Assembly: GCA_041748655.1 (NCBI GenBank)
Contig: JBGTCV010000099.1
Coordinates: 1-64,000, forward strand
DNA: 64,000 bases
Direction: 5' to 3'
Source of the DNA: Leptofilum sp041748655
GTDB lineage: Bacteria > Chloroflexota > Anaerolineae > Promineifilales > Promineifilaceae
In this document: in pieces, positions 9,408 to 16,594 of the stretch
Layout of the letters: every line of letters starts with the position of its first letter
Numbering within the stretch: the stretch's first letter is position 1
Notes under the pieces: generated by a model
What the model saw: the letters and a program-made list of their open reading frames with translations, nothing else
Database searches by the model: none
What the model was told of the DNA's origin: nothing
Program-made: the position numbers and the translations under genes

Positions 9408-9475
9408 AACCACAAAGCGCGCCAGGAACGCAAAGAAAAAAACTTTGCGCCCTTTGCGTGCTTTGCGGTTCATTT
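9408..9475. repeat. Inverted repeat ACCACAAAGCGC ... GCTTTGCGGTT
   Basis: Between the permease and the adaptor lipoprotein, two arms built of CGCAAAG and CTTTGCG words face each other across an A-rich centre. It belongs to the dispersed family of intergenic low-complexity inverted repeats seen through the window. It may fold in the transcript, but it has no terminator T-run. Confidence 0.65.
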
Positions 9476-9488
9476 AACGGATGATGTT

Positions 9489-10760
9489 ATGAATACGAGG
9501 AATTTGTTTGCGATTTTGAGTTTAATTCTACTGCTGCTGGTTTTGGCAGCGTGTGGTGGGCGGCCGGTGGAAATGGCGGCAACGGCCGTTCCCAACCAAT
9601 CCACCGAAAGCGACGCCGAACCCACCGCCACCCGCCCCAGCCAATCTGGCGTCACCATTTTGGCCGATGGCTCCGTGGTGGCGGTGCAGCCAGTGCTGGC
9701 GGTGAGCTTTACGACCAGCGGGCGGCTGCTGGAACTGGCCGTGCAGCCAGGCGATGTCGTTGCCGCAGGAGACCTGCTGGCGACGCTGGATGACGGGGCG
9801 TTGGTGGATGCCGTCACCAATGCTGAATTGCAGGTGGCACAGGCAGAATTAAATCTGGCGCAGGCGCAGATTGAGTTGAACCGTCTGCTGGGGTGGGAAC
9901 CGGATGAAACGGCCGTAGCCCTGGCCGAAGCCAATCTGGTGGCGGCGCAAGCGGCACTGGAAAAGGCCCAAACGTCGGATGCGGCGGCGGGCAACAGCGT
10001 CACCTCAGCCAACGTAGGCGTGGCCCAGGCGGAGCGGCAGCTGGCCGATGCCCAAGGAGCATACAACACGGCGTTCGATCCGGGCCGCGAGTGGGAGCTG
10101 GGCGATCCGTTCCGTAAGCAGTTTTTGGAGAATGAGCGGGAAGCCGCCACGCGCAATGTGCAGTTTGCCGAAGAAAATCTGCGGGTGGCGCGGGCCAACT
10201 ACAGCCTGGCGTTTGCTGGTCTGAACAACAATACGGCGCTGAACGCCGAAGCGTCGGTGCTGAGCGCCCGGCAGGCGCTGGAGCAGGCGCAAAAACCGCC
10301 CACAGCCGAACAGATCGAAGCGGCCCAATTGAGCGCATCCCAGGCAGAACTATCTTTGCAACAAAGCCAGCTGAGCCTGAGCCAGGCGCAGGACGCAGCA
10401 CAAAACGCCCGGCTGACGGCCCCGACTGCGGGCACGGTGCTCTCTGTGGAGGTGGCTGGGGGGGGGATGATTGGGGCAGGATCGCCCATTCTCACCCTGC
10501 TGGACACGACGCGGCTGGAGTTCCACACCAGCAATTTGAGCGAGCGGGATTTGGCGCGGATTGCCCCAGGCCAAACCGTGCGAGTGACGCTGAAGGCGTA
10601 TCCTAACGACGTGATTGAAGGCAGCGTGGTGCGCATCGGGTCGCAGGCTGCGGGAATGGTGGGGGATGCGGCCGTTTTCCCGGTCATCATCACCATCAGC
10701 AGTGAGGAACTGGACATCCGCCCCGGCATGACGGGCCGGGCAGAGATTGCGGGTGAGTAG
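9489..10760 (+). CDS. Periplasmic-adaptor-type lipoprotein of ABC efflux system (HlyD/MacA family)
   Basis: A 423-residue exported lipoprotein. A hydrophobic N-terminus ends in LLVLAACGG with the lipid-modified Cys near residue 22. A biotinyl-lipoyl-like half motif (LLELAVQPGDVVAAGDLLATLDD, about residues 78-100) is followed by a long coiled-coil hairpin rich in Ala/Gln/Glu (about 110-300). The second lipoyl half (LTAPTAGTVLSVEVAGGGMI) and a beta-barrel domain come next. This is the standard MacA/HlyD arrangement. The preceding ATPase and permease make it the third component. In a monoderm organism such adaptors are thought to guide substrates at the outer face. A rho-independent terminator follows at 10801. 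Confidence 0.9.
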   Translation: MNTRNLFAILSLILLLLVLAACGGRPVEMAATAVPNQSTESDAEPTATRPSQSGVTILADGSVVAVQPVLAVSFTTSGRLLELAVQPGDVVAAGDLLATLDDGALVDAVTNAELQVAQAELNLAQAQIELNRLLGWEPDETAVALAEANLVAAQAALEKAQTSDAAAGNSVTSANVGVAQAERQLADAQGAYNTAFDPGREWELGDPFRKQFLENEREAATRNVQFAEENLRVARANYSLAFAGLNNNTALNAEASVLSARQALEQAQKPPTAEQIEAAQLSASQAELSLQQSQLSLSQAQDAAQNARLTAPTAGTVLSVEVAGGGMIGAGSPILTLLDTTRLEFHTSNLSERDLARIAPGQTVRVTLKAYPNDVIEGSVVRIGSQAAGMVGDAAVFPVIITISSEELDIRPGMTGRAEIAGE

Positions 10761-10800
10761 GTTTTACCGCAGAGTTCACGGAGAACGCTGAGTTTTTTGA

Positions 10801-10826
10801 GCCCCTGCCAGTGCAGGGGCTTTTTT
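10801..10826 (+). terminator. Rho-independent terminator of the efflux operon
   Basis: GCCCCTGC pairs perfectly with GCAGGGGC around CAGT, followed by six T residues. It lies 40 bases after the adaptor gene stop. Confidence 0.9.
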
Positions 10827-10847
10827 ATGCGCTCGATTTTTACGATA

Positions 10848-10876
10848 TTGTCTATCGTCAGCCAATCCGCTATGAT
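10848..10876 (+). promoter_or_regulatory. Promoter of mntA/hepT pair 1 (leaderless)
   Basis: A TTGTCT -35 box and a TATGAT -10 box are separated by 17 bases. The mntA ATG at 10883 lies only seven bases after the -10 box, so transcription should start at or next to the start codon, giving a leaderless message. No Shine-Dalgarno sequence is present, consistent with this. Confidence 0.6.
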
Positions 10877-10882
10877 GGAACC

Positions 10883-11311
10883 ATGCAAGCGTTAACTGAG
10901 GATGCGCAAAAAATGGTGGCAAAAGTCGCGACGTGGTGCAACAACCAGCAGGTGAAGCTTTGCGTGCTGTTTGGCTCCCAGGCGACGGGTCGCCAGCGGC
11001 CAGACAGCGATGTTGATTTGGCTATCTGGCCAACACAGCCCCTTTCTGCCCAAATAAAACTAACCTGGCTGCGTGACCTGGAAACGCTGCTGGGCAAATC
11101 GGTGAGTTTGGCGCTGGTTTCAGCTGATTTGGACCCGGTGCTGGGCTTTGAGATTGTGCGAGACGGCCGTCTCATTTACGAACAAGAGCCTGAACTATGG
11201 TTCAAACATCGAGCCCAGCTGTGGCACGCCTACAATGATAGCTTGCCTTTCCGCCGTGCGGCGCGTGAGCATCTGAAACAGTTTGCCAGAGAGGTTCAAG
11301 ATGGCACCTGA
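10883..11311 (+). CDS. mntA: MntA-type nucleotidyltransferase antitoxin
   Basis: A 142-residue minimal nucleotidyltransferase. VLFGSQATGRQRPDSDVDLA is the GS-X10-DXD active-site motif of the polymerase-beta fold. In characterised MntA/HepT (type VII) pairs the antitoxin neutralises its HEPN partner by transferring AMP residues from ATP to a tyrosine of the toxin. I choose ATG 10883 because the upstream extension overlaps a perfect terminator and promoter. The gene overlaps the downstream HEPN gene by 11 bases, which implies translational coupling. The role as antitoxin is family knowledge; activity here is inferred. Confidence 0.88.
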   Translation: MQALTEDAQKMVAKVATWCNNQQVKLCVLFGSQATGRQRPDSDVDLAIWPTQPLSAQIKLTWLRDLETLLGKSVSLALVSADLDPVLGFEIVRDGRLIYEQEPELWFKHRAQLWHAYNDSLPFRRAAREHLKQFAREVQDGT

Positions 11312-11705
11312 TGTTTTGCTACGAAAATTAACCTACCTGCGGCAGTTGCTAAATGATCTGTCTCCCTACAAGGAAGCCAGCCTTGTCGAAGTAGAAGCTG
11401 AACATTACAAATTGGAGCGATTGCTGGAACTTTTAGTGATGGCGGCCAGTGACATTTTGCATCATTTGTTGGCTGAACGGGGGAAAACGGCCGTTTCCTA
11501 CAAAAGTGCGTTTCAATTGGCTGCCAAAGAAGGGATGATCCCCCACGACTTGTCAGAGCGCTTACAAGATGCCGCCAGTATGCGCAATGTGCTGGTACAC
11601 CTGTACGAAGAGATTGATTACGAAATCTTGCACCAAAGCATCCCCTCGGCTCTGGAAGATTTCGCACAGTTTGTCGCCATTTTTACGAATTACCAATCCC
11701 CGTAA
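11301..11705 (+). CDS. hepT: HepT-type HEPN toxin (DUF86)
   Basis: A 134-residue all-helical HEPN protein. RNVLVHLY (about residues 95-102) is the RX4HXY motif: Arg and His form the RNase site and the Tyr is the residue AMPylated by MntA in characterised pairs. The start ATG lies within the end of mntA, so the two are translated together. Such toxins cleave RNA (tRNA or mRNA) when released. The module lies between an efflux operon and housekeeping genes, typical for mobile stress or defence cassettes. A second pair of the same class lies at 18.4-19.0 kb. Confidence 0.88.
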   Translation: MAPDVLLRKLTYLRQLLNDLSPYKEASLVEVEAEHYKLERLLELLVMAASDILHHLLAERGKTAVSYKSAFQLAAKEGMIPHDLSERLQDAASMRNVLVHLYEEIDYEILHQSIPSALEDFAQFVAIFTNYQSP

Positions 11706-12110
11706 CTAATTTTCAGGAAGGGCAGAAACGTAGAACCAACGGCCGTTCCTTAACTCAAACAAACTCTGCTCCGTAAAAGAAGCATCCTGCCCATCTTGTA
11801 GCAGTGTGGCCCGGAAGGTGACGGTAGCTTGCGCCTCGTTGAGCACTGCTTCATCCAGAATTTGCAGTCCCAGGAATTGGGTGCTCTGGCAAAACGCCTT
11901 GAGCGAGCGGCGATGATTCGCCTGCTCTTTGGCTGTGCGCGGCGGGTTAGGCTGTTCCGTTTGGAGGATGAAGCGGACGTTGCCCAAAGCGTAGGCGGCG
12001 TAGCGGGCGCGCATGAGTTGGGAGGGAGACGGCCGTTTCTTCCCGTCATGTACCGGTTGGCAGCACGTTTTGTATGGCTGGGCGCTGTGGCAGGGGCATT
12101 GTTGGCTCAT
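11706..12110 (-). CDS. YchJ-like SEC-C/zinc-binding protein (UPF0225)
   Basis: A 134-residue protein. The N-terminal CPCHSAQPYKTCC (residues about 5-17) is the SEC-C-like zinc-binding cysteine cluster of the YchJ family. MRARYAAYALGNVRFILQT and FVATL/FRATL-type strands follow, as in the NTF2-like YchJ domain. Its biochemical role is not established. The stop codon is immediately adjacent to the end of the convergent hepT gene, so these two genes meet tail to tail with no spacer. Just upstream of its start lies the decayed end of a second tag gene. Confidence 0.85.
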   Translation of the reverse strand: MSQQCPCHSAQPYKTCCQPVHDGKKRPSPSQLMRARYAAYALGNVRFILQTEQPNPPRTAKEQANHRRSLKAFCQSTQFLGLQILDEAVLNEAQATVTFRATLLQDGQDASFTEQSLFELRNGRWFYVSALPEN

Positions 12111-12185
12111 CGGCGCAGCTCGGCGTGGCGGAAACAGTCGATCACGTGGTCGTTAATCATCCCTACCGCCTGCATGAAGGGTAAC
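12108..12185 (-). pseudogene. Decayed C-terminal fragment of a second tag gene
   Basis: On the minus strand the bases read FMQAVGMINDHVIDCFRHAELRR and stop, closely matching the last residues of the intact tag gene nearby (YMQAVGLCNDHVVDCFRHAE). No start or N-terminal part precedes it; upstream sequence is disrupted. It therefore looks like the remnant of a tandem duplicate or of an exchanged allele, with only about 25 codons left. Confidence 0.75.
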
Positions 12186-12244
12186 TTATGCCAATAAGAA
12201 ACCGTTGATTGTTTTTTCCACATCCATCCGATTGGAAGCATAAT

Positions 12245-12844
12245 TCACCTGCTGGCCATTGCTTTACACTCTGCGTGGCGAAAACAATCTACCACGTGGT
12301 CATTACAGAGTCCTACGGCTTGCATATATGCATAGACGATTGTGGGTCCAACAAAGCTGAAGCCGCGTTGTTTGAGGGCTTTGGAGACGGTGTGGGAAAC
12401 GGCCGTTTCCGCCGGAACTTCTTCCATAGTGCGCCAGCTGTTTTGAATTGGCTGTCCGTCCACAAAATCCCACAAAAAGCGGCTAAACGACCCTTCCTTT
12501 TCCATGATGTCCAGGTAGCCCTGGGCATTTTTGATGGCCGACTGCACCTTCAAGCGGTTGCGCACAATCCCCGGATTTTGCAGCAGCTCGGCGATTTTGG
12601 CGTCATCATAGTGAGCGATTTTTTCAGGATCGAACTGGTCAAACGCCGCCCAATAATTGTCCCGCTTACGCAAAATGGTGATCCAGCTCAACCCCGCCTG
12701 CGCCCCATCGAGGATGAGCTTGGCAAACAAAAGCTGATCGTTGTATTCCGGGACGCCCCACTCTTCATCGTGGTATTGAACATATAAAGGATCATCGCCA
12801 CACCAGCCACAGCGATTAATTGTTTCAATTGTCATCTTTTGCAA
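12245..12844 (-). CDS. tag: DNA-3-methyladenine glycosylase I
   Basis: Base-excision repair enzyme that removes 3-methyladenine from alkylated DNA. The 199-residue protein begins near RCGWCGDDPLYVQYHDEEWG, which carries the N-terminal zinc-binding cysteine and the conserved YHDEEWG block. SWITILRKRDNYWAAFD is the helix-hairpin-helix region. FVGPTIVYAYMQAVGLCNDH near the C-terminus carries the remaining zinc-site residues. Length matches the family (about 190). It is divergent from proS, and its truncated relative lies directly downstream. Confidence 0.93.
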   Translation of the reverse strand: MQKMTIETINRCGWCGDDPLYVQYHDEEWGVPEYNDQLLFAKLILDGAQAGLSWITILRKRDNYWAAFDQFDPEKIAHYDDAKIAELLQNPGIVRNRLKVQSAIKNAQGYLDIMEKEGSFSRFLWDFVDGQPIQNSWRTMEEVPAETAVSHTVSKALKQRGFSFVGPTIVYAYMQAVGLCNDHVVDCFRHAECKAMASR

Positions 12845-12996
12845 CTCCTAACCTGGACAAGCCAGAACCAACAAATGCGAACCGTGTTAAGCGACTGCGC
12901 TGCTTTGACGCCCTTTTTGATGACTGTTATACTTGATCGTTGCCGCCTAATCAAAGAAAGGACAACAGAAAAACTTACATTTACACAGGAATATTC

Positions 12997-14727
12997 ATGC
13001 GTTTATCACAAGCATTTGGCAAAACATTACGAGAAGCCCCGGCAGACGCCGAGATGACCAGCCACCAGCTGCTGATTCGGGCCAATTTTATACGGCCGTT
13101 AGGCGCTGGCATCTACACCTACATGCCCTTTGGCTACCGCGTCCTGCGCAAAATCTGGAACATTCTGGCCCAGGAGATGGACGCCATCGGCGGGCAGGAG
13201 ATGTGGATGCCCAACATTCACCCCTCCGCCACCTGGCAGGCCACCGGCCGCTGGGACACGATGGACGTGCTCATGAAGGTCAAAGCGGGCGGCGGTCGGG
13301 AATACGCCCTCAGCGCCACCCATGAAGAAGTCGTGGTCGATCTTGCCCTGCGCGAGATTGAAAGCTACCGCGACCTGCCCAAGCTGGTCTACCATATCAG
13401 CAAAAAGTTCCGCGACGAACCCCGCGCTCGCGGCGGCTTGATGCGGATGCGCGAATTTGTGATGAAGGACGCCTACAGCCTGGACACCAGCGAAGATGCC
13501 CTGGACGACTTCTATCCCAAAATGATCCAGGCGTACTACAACATCTTTGAGCGTGCCGGGACGCCCGCCGTGGCCATCAACGCCGACACGGGCGCAATGG
13601 GCGGCAAAACGTCCCACGAATTTGTGGTGCCACACGAAGGGGGCGAAGACACCTACATCACCTCCGAAGACGGCACCTATTCGGCCAATGTGGAAGCGGC
13701 CGAATTTATTCGTGAAGGGGAAAAGCCTGCCGAGCTGGCCTCGCTGACCAAAGTGGCCACACCCAACTGCAAAACCATCGCCCAGGTTGCCGAGTTCATC
13801 GGCGTACCCACCAGCCAGACGCTAAAAGCGGTCTTTTATTGGTGGTCGCCAGCGGTGGGTCGAGAGGCAGACGGCCGTTTCATTTTCGGCCTGGTGCGCG
13901 GCGATTTGGAGGTGAACGAGGTCAAAATGGTCAACGCCCTGGGCGGCGGCGTGCTGCGCCCAGCCACGGATGAAGAAATCAAGACGGCTGGGGCCACCCC
14001 CGGCTACGCCTCGCCAATTGGCCTGGCCATCGCCCCCGATTTGCAGTCACCCGGCGTGTACGTGCTGGCCGACTTGTCCATTGAGGCGGGCGGCAACTTT
14101 GTGGTGGGCGCCAACGACGACGGCTGTCATTATACTGGGGCCAACTACCCCCGCGACCACGCCATCAGCCAGATGGCCGACATCGCCCAGGCAGACACGG
14201 GCCATAAAGCGCCGAACGGCAGTCGGCTGGTGGCCCGCCGCTGCATCGAGGCGGGGCACTGCTTCAAGCTGGGCACGCGCTACAGCAAAGCGACCAACGC
14301 CACCTATCTGGACGAAAACGGCAAGCCGCAGCTCCTCTTCATGGGCTCCTACGGCATTGGCCTGGACCGGCTGATGGCCACCGTCGTCGAGCTGCATCAC
14401 GACGAGTATGGCATCATCTGGCCCGCCAGCGTCGCCCCGTACCAGATTCACCTGATGCACCTGGGCAAAGGGGACGACGTGCGCGAAGCGGCCGACAAGC
14501 TGTACACCGACCTCACCCGCGCTGGCTACGAGGTGCTGTACGACGACCGAGAGGGAAGCGCGGGTGTCAAGTTCAACGACGCCGACCTGATTGGCGTGCC
14601 CTGGCGCGTTGCCGTGGGCGGGCGCGGCCTGAAGGAAGGCAAGGTAGAAGTAAAGCGCCGCAGCGAAAAAGACAGGATGGATGTGCCGCTGGATGGGCTG
14701 CTGGCGTTTTTTGCAGAGAAGATTTAG
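12997..14727 (+). CDS. proS: Proline-tRNA ligase (prokaryotic type with editing insert)
   Basis: Class II aminoacyl-tRNA synthetase charging tRNA-Pro. From ATG 12997 (MRLSQAFGKTLREAPADAEM) it has 576 residues, the normal length. Motif 1 lies in TSHQLLIRANFIRPLGAGIYTYMPFG (about residues 22-47). Motif 2 is in FRDEPRARGGLMRMREFVMKDAYS, and motif 3 is GSYGIGLDRLMATVVE. Between motifs 2 and 3 there is a YbaK-like insertion (about 225-370, TIAQVAEFIGVPTSQTLKAVF), the cis-editing domain that clears Ala-tRNA-Pro. A C-terminal anticodon-binding domain follows. The open frame extends 19 codons further upstream into the likely promoter, so the shorter start is preferred. A hairpin with a T-run follows the gene. 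Confidence 0.95.
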   Translation: MRLSQAFGKTLREAPADAEMTSHQLLIRANFIRPLGAGIYTYMPFGYRVLRKIWNILAQEMDAIGGQEMWMPNIHPSATWQATGRWDTMDVLMKVKAGGGREYALSATHEEVVVDLALREIESYRDLPKLVYHISKKFRDEPRARGGLMRMREFVMKDAYSLDTSEDALDDFYPKMIQAYYNIFERAGTPAVAINADTGAMGGKTSHEFVVPHEGGEDTYITSEDGTYSANVEAAEFIREGEKPAELASLTKVATPNCKTIAQVAEFIGVPTSQTLKAVFYWWSPAVGREADGRFIFGLVRGDLEVNEVKMVNALGGGVLRPATDEEIKTAGATPGYASPIGLAIAPDLQSPGVYVLADLSIEAGGNFVVGANDDGCHYTGANYPRDHAISQMADIAQADTGHKAPNGSRLVARRCIEAGHCFKLGTRYSKATNATYLDENGKPQLLFMGSYGIGLDRLMATVVELHHDEYGIIWPASVAPYQIHLMHLGKGDDVREAADKLYTDLTRAGYEVLYDDREGSAGVKFNDADLIGVPWRVAVGGRGLKEGKVEVKRRSEKDRMDVPLDGLLAFFAEKI

Positions 14728-14748
14728 AGATTGGAGACTGGAGATTGG

Positions 14749-14782
14749 AACGGCCGTTTTCCTGGGGGAAGCGGCCGTTTTT
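14749..14782 (+). terminator. Terminator-like hairpin after proS (built from ACGGCCGT)
   Basis: AACGGCCG and CGGCCGTT arms, reinforced by TTCC/GGAA, enclose a short loop and are followed by a T-run. The same block, almost base for base, recurs at 15212-15245 as part of the duplicated cassette. Confidence 0.6.
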
Positions 14783-14792
14783 GCATCCTGTA

Positions 14793-14801
14793 TGGTATAA
14801 T
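14793..14801 (+). promoter_or_regulatory. Extended -10 promoter of cassette copy 1
   Basis: TG-G-TATAAT is an extended -10 element whose TATAAT ends six bases before the ATG at 14808, so the message should be leaderless or nearly so. The same element is found in copy 2 at 15256-15264. Confidence 0.6.
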
Positions 14802-14807
14802 TCACCT

Positions 14808-15014
14808 ATGCAAAAAATAAAAATGGAGCGGAGAGGTCGGCTTCAAGACTTGGACCGTTCATTCGATTTTCTATTTTGGCAAAGCCAACCCCCACAAGCC
14901 AGGTTTGATGCCGCCTGGGAATTGATTGTTCATGCGTACAGGGTAAAAGGTCACGATGTTCGTCAACACCGACTTCAGCGATCTGTTGAATCTTTTCAAA
15001 GCCAACAACGTTAA
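14808..15014 (+). CDS. Small protein of overlapping NTase cassette, copy 1
   Basis: A 68-residue charged protein of unknown function. It shares the pattern FW-X-Q-X-P-X-QAR, a following Ala-rich helix, and a C-terminal RLQR with the 64-residue protein encoded in copy 2 (15275-15469). The two are therefore paralogues despite low overall identity. The chosen ATG is directly behind an extended -10 promoter. Its last 59 bases overlap the start of the nucleotidyltransferase-like gene in another frame, exactly the overlap length seen in copy 2. I infer a partner protein, possibly an antitoxin or adaptor; no function is proven. Confidence 0.6.
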   Translation: MQKIKMERRGRLQDLDRSFDFLFWQSQPPQARFDAAWELIVHAYRVKGHDVRQHRLQRSVESFQSQQR

Positions 15015-15192
15015 ATACATGGTCATTGGCGAGTATGCAGTTGTTCAGTACACCGAACCTCGTTTCACCAAAGATTTAGACCTCTGGATTAGCACTCACC
15101 CCGATAATGCCGAACAAGCTAAACGAGCCGCAGGGCGACCGCAAGATTTGCTTGACGCTGAATCACTTGAACAGGCTGCCAACCAAGAATAA
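14956..15192 (+). pseudogene. Internally deleted nucleotidyltransferase, copy 1
   Basis: A 78-residue frame begins MFVNTDFSDLLNLFKANNVK and keeps the N-terminal nucleotidyltransferase strand with KDLDLWI. It then jumps straight into KRAAGRPQDLLDAESL, which in the intact paralogue (15411-15866) comes about 80 residues later. The deletion is in frame, so the remnant is still translatable, but the core of the fold and the third acidic region are missing. It is best read as a degenerate copy of the neighbouring cassette gene. Retention of a regulatory role cannot be excluded. Confidence 0.75.
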
Positions 15193-15211
15193 TTGTCTTG
15201 TTTTGCTGGTG

Positions 15212-15245
15212 AACGGCCGTTTTCCTGGGGGAAGCGGCCGTTTTT
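15212..15245 (+). terminator. Terminator-like hairpin between cassette copies
   Basis: This repeats the 14749-14782 block: AACGGCCG and CGGCCGTT arms with an inner TTCC/GGAA, then five or more T residues. It marks the boundary of the tandem duplication. Confidence 0.6.
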
Positions 15246-15255
15246 ATTTCAGGTA

Positions 15256-15264
15256 TGGTATAAT
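15256..15264 (+). promoter_or_regulatory. Extended -10 promoter of cassette copy 2
   Basis: TG-G-TATAAT ends ten bases before the ATG at 15275, so only a leader of a few bases is expected. It is the counterpart of the element at 14793-14801. Confidence 0.55.
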
Positions 15265-15274
15265 TGTGCCTGTT

Positions 15275-15469
15275 ATGACCATACAAAAAGTGTACCGCAA
15301 AGTCCCGATTGATGAGCAAATGCGCGAGGTAGATTTTTGGCGCACGCAGCCGCACCAAGCCCGTCTCGCTGCTCTTGAGCAAATCCGGCGTGAATACCAC
15401 CAATGGAAATATGATCGTAGACCCCGACTTCAGAGAGTTTATTCAATCGTTAAACAACAATCAGGTTAA
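15275..15469 (+). CDS. Small protein of overlapping NTase cassette, copy 2
   Basis: A 64-residue basic protein (MTIQKVYRKVPIDEQMREVD at the start). From memory of such loci, short proteins with VDFW-X-TQP/T-X-ARL-AALEQIR upstream of nucleotidyltransferase genes occur in filamentous bacteria such as cyanobacteria; their role is uncharacterised. The gene overlaps the next by 59 bases in a different frame. Because an upstream extension of the frame crosses a terminator and promoter, ATG 15275 is the sensible start. A regulatory or antitoxin-like partner role is inference from the conserved pairing. Confidence 0.65.
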   Translation: MTIQKVYRKVPIDEQMREVDFWRTQPHQARLAALEQIRREYHQWKYDRRPRLQRVYSIVKQQSG

Positions 15470-15866
15470 GTACCTGATTATTGGTGGCTACGCTGTTGCC
15501 TTTCACGGCCATCCCCGCTACACCAAAGACCTTGATGTTTGGATCGAATTAAGCGAAGAAAACGCATCCCGCCTGATTACGGCGCTGGATGAATTTGGTT
15601 TTGGCTCATTGGGCTTGCAAGCCACCGACTTTTTAGAACCCAATCAGGTAATTCAGTTGGGCTACCCACCCAGTCGCATTGATATTTTGATGACCCCCAA
15701 AGGCATAGAATTTGGCTCCTGCTATGAAAATCGTATTGAGATCGATAGCGACGGTGTCAGTTTTGCCTTTATCGATCTGGATAACTTGCTAAAAAACAAG
15801 CGGGCTACGGGGCGTCATCAAGATATGGCGGATGTCGAGAATTTAAAAAATCAGGACCAAAATTAA
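15411..15866 (+). CDS. Nucleotidyltransferase-fold protein (DUF6036/AbiEii-like)
   Basis: A 151-residue protein. VKYLIIGGYAVAFHGHPRYT followed by KDLDVWIE matches the nucleotidyltransferase core (GG-X-A ... T-K-DLD). Later, PSRIDILMTPKG supplies a third acidic strand and KRATGRHQDMADVENLK is the C-terminal block of this group. Members include toxins or antitoxins of abortive-infection-like modules and many orphans. It starts inside the upstream small gene (59-base overlap) and so depends on its translation. A deleted copy of the same gene lies 450 bases upstream. Confidence 0.8.
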   Translation: MIVDPDFREFIQSLNNNQVKYLIIGGYAVAFHGHPRYTKDLDVWIELSEENASRLITALDEFGFGSLGLQATDFLEPNQVIQLGYPPSRIDILMTPKGIEFGSCYENRIEIDSDGVSFAFIDLDNLLKNKRATGRHQDMADVENLKNQDQN

Positions 15867-15892
15867 CAAGATTGTTGGTGGTTACGGCCGTT

Positions 15893-15966
15893 TTTTATGA
15901 CAAAGAAACGAAGAAACCAAGAGACAAAGGTTTTCTTTGTGCCTTCCACCCTTTGTTCCTTCTTAT
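15893..15966. repeat. Intergenic repeat (AAGAAACCAAGAGACAAAGG type), copy A
   Basis: This block of ACAAAGAAACGAAGAAACC followed by facing CTTTGTTCCTTC words occurs here and again, nearly identical, at 16439-16507. Both copies lie downstream of a gene and end in a poorly conserved T-rich stretch. It is another dispersed intergenic repeat, not coding. Confidence 0.7.
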
Positions 15967-16017
15967 AAAATAAATGGGCTGTAGCAAACGGCCGTTTCCG
16001 TTTGAGGGGCAAACAAA

Positions 16018-16425
16018 ATGATGTCTGAACAGGTGCTGTCTATTTGCGGTTCGATGCGCTTTATTGACGAGATGGAAGCCATTGCCACCGAGCTAACCGC
16101 TTCCGGCTGGACTGTTTTCACGCCGCAGCGGGAAGAGGCTGGTTTTCGCTGGGAAACGTTGCCTGCGCCGGAGCGCATTCGGATAAAGAAAGCGTATATT
16201 GATGCGCATTTGGAGAATATTCGGCAGTCTACGGCCGTACTCATCGCCAACTACCCCAAAAACGGCATCGACGGCTACATCGGGGCCAATTCGCTGATGG
16301 AAGCGGCTTTTGCCTACACGCTGAGGATTCCGGTCTATTTTCTGTTTCCCATTGGGGCGCAGGGTTGTCAGTTGGAGGCGGAGAGTATTGCTGAGGGGGT
16401 GTGGAACGGCCGTTTCACACAATGA
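16018..16425 (+). CDS. Nucleoside 2-deoxyribosyltransferase-like protein
   Basis: A 135-residue protein. LSICGSMRFIDEMEAIATEL resembles the nucleotide-binding opening of the DUF4406/2-deoxyribosyltransferase-like family. ADIVLIANY-type sequence (STAVLIANYPKNGIDGYIG) and NSLMEAAFAYTLRIPVYFLFP complete the Rossmann-like fold, where the Glu of the MEAAFA helix is the usual nucleophile position. The family moves or hydrolyses deoxyribose/ribose from nucleosides, which would fit the neighbouring adenine deaminase and nucleoside transporter. A GAGGGG ribosome binding site lies ten bases upstream. Assignment is from fold-level motifs. Confidence 0.75.
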   Translation: MMSEQVLSICGSMRFIDEMEAIATELTASGWTVFTPQREEAGFRWETLPAPERIRIKKAYIDAHLENIRQSTAVLIANYPKNGIDGYIGANSLMEAAFAYTLRIPVYFLFPIGAQGCQLEAESIAEGVWNGRFTQ

Positions 16426-16438
16426 GTCGTTCTTTTTA

Positions 16439-16507
16439 TGACAAAGGAACGAAGAAACCAAGAAACAAAGGTTTTCTTTGTTCCTTCCGCCCTTCGTTCC
16501 TTCGTAT
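16439..16507. repeat. Intergenic repeat (AAGAAACCAAGAAACAAAGG type), copy B
   Basis: Nearly identical to the block at 15893-15966, with facing CAAAGGAACGAAGAAACC and CCTTCGTTCCTTCG words. It lies between the deoxyribosyltransferase-like gene and the adenine deaminase promoter. Confidence 0.7.
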
Positions 16508-16539
16508 AAAATCTCGTGCCAAAAAGAAACGATTTTTCC

Positions 16540-16548
16540 TGCTATAAT
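16540..16548 (+). promoter_or_regulatory. Extended -10 promoter of adenine deaminase
   Basis: TG-C-TATAAT is an extended -10 element 46 bases before the ade ATG. No convincing -35 box is needed for such promoters, and none is seen. GGAGGG at 16585-16590 is the ribosome binding site. Confidence 0.55.
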
Positions 16549-16594
16549 ACCCGCCAATTCTCACTAAAAACTGAACCAAATCGTGGAGGGTGCA

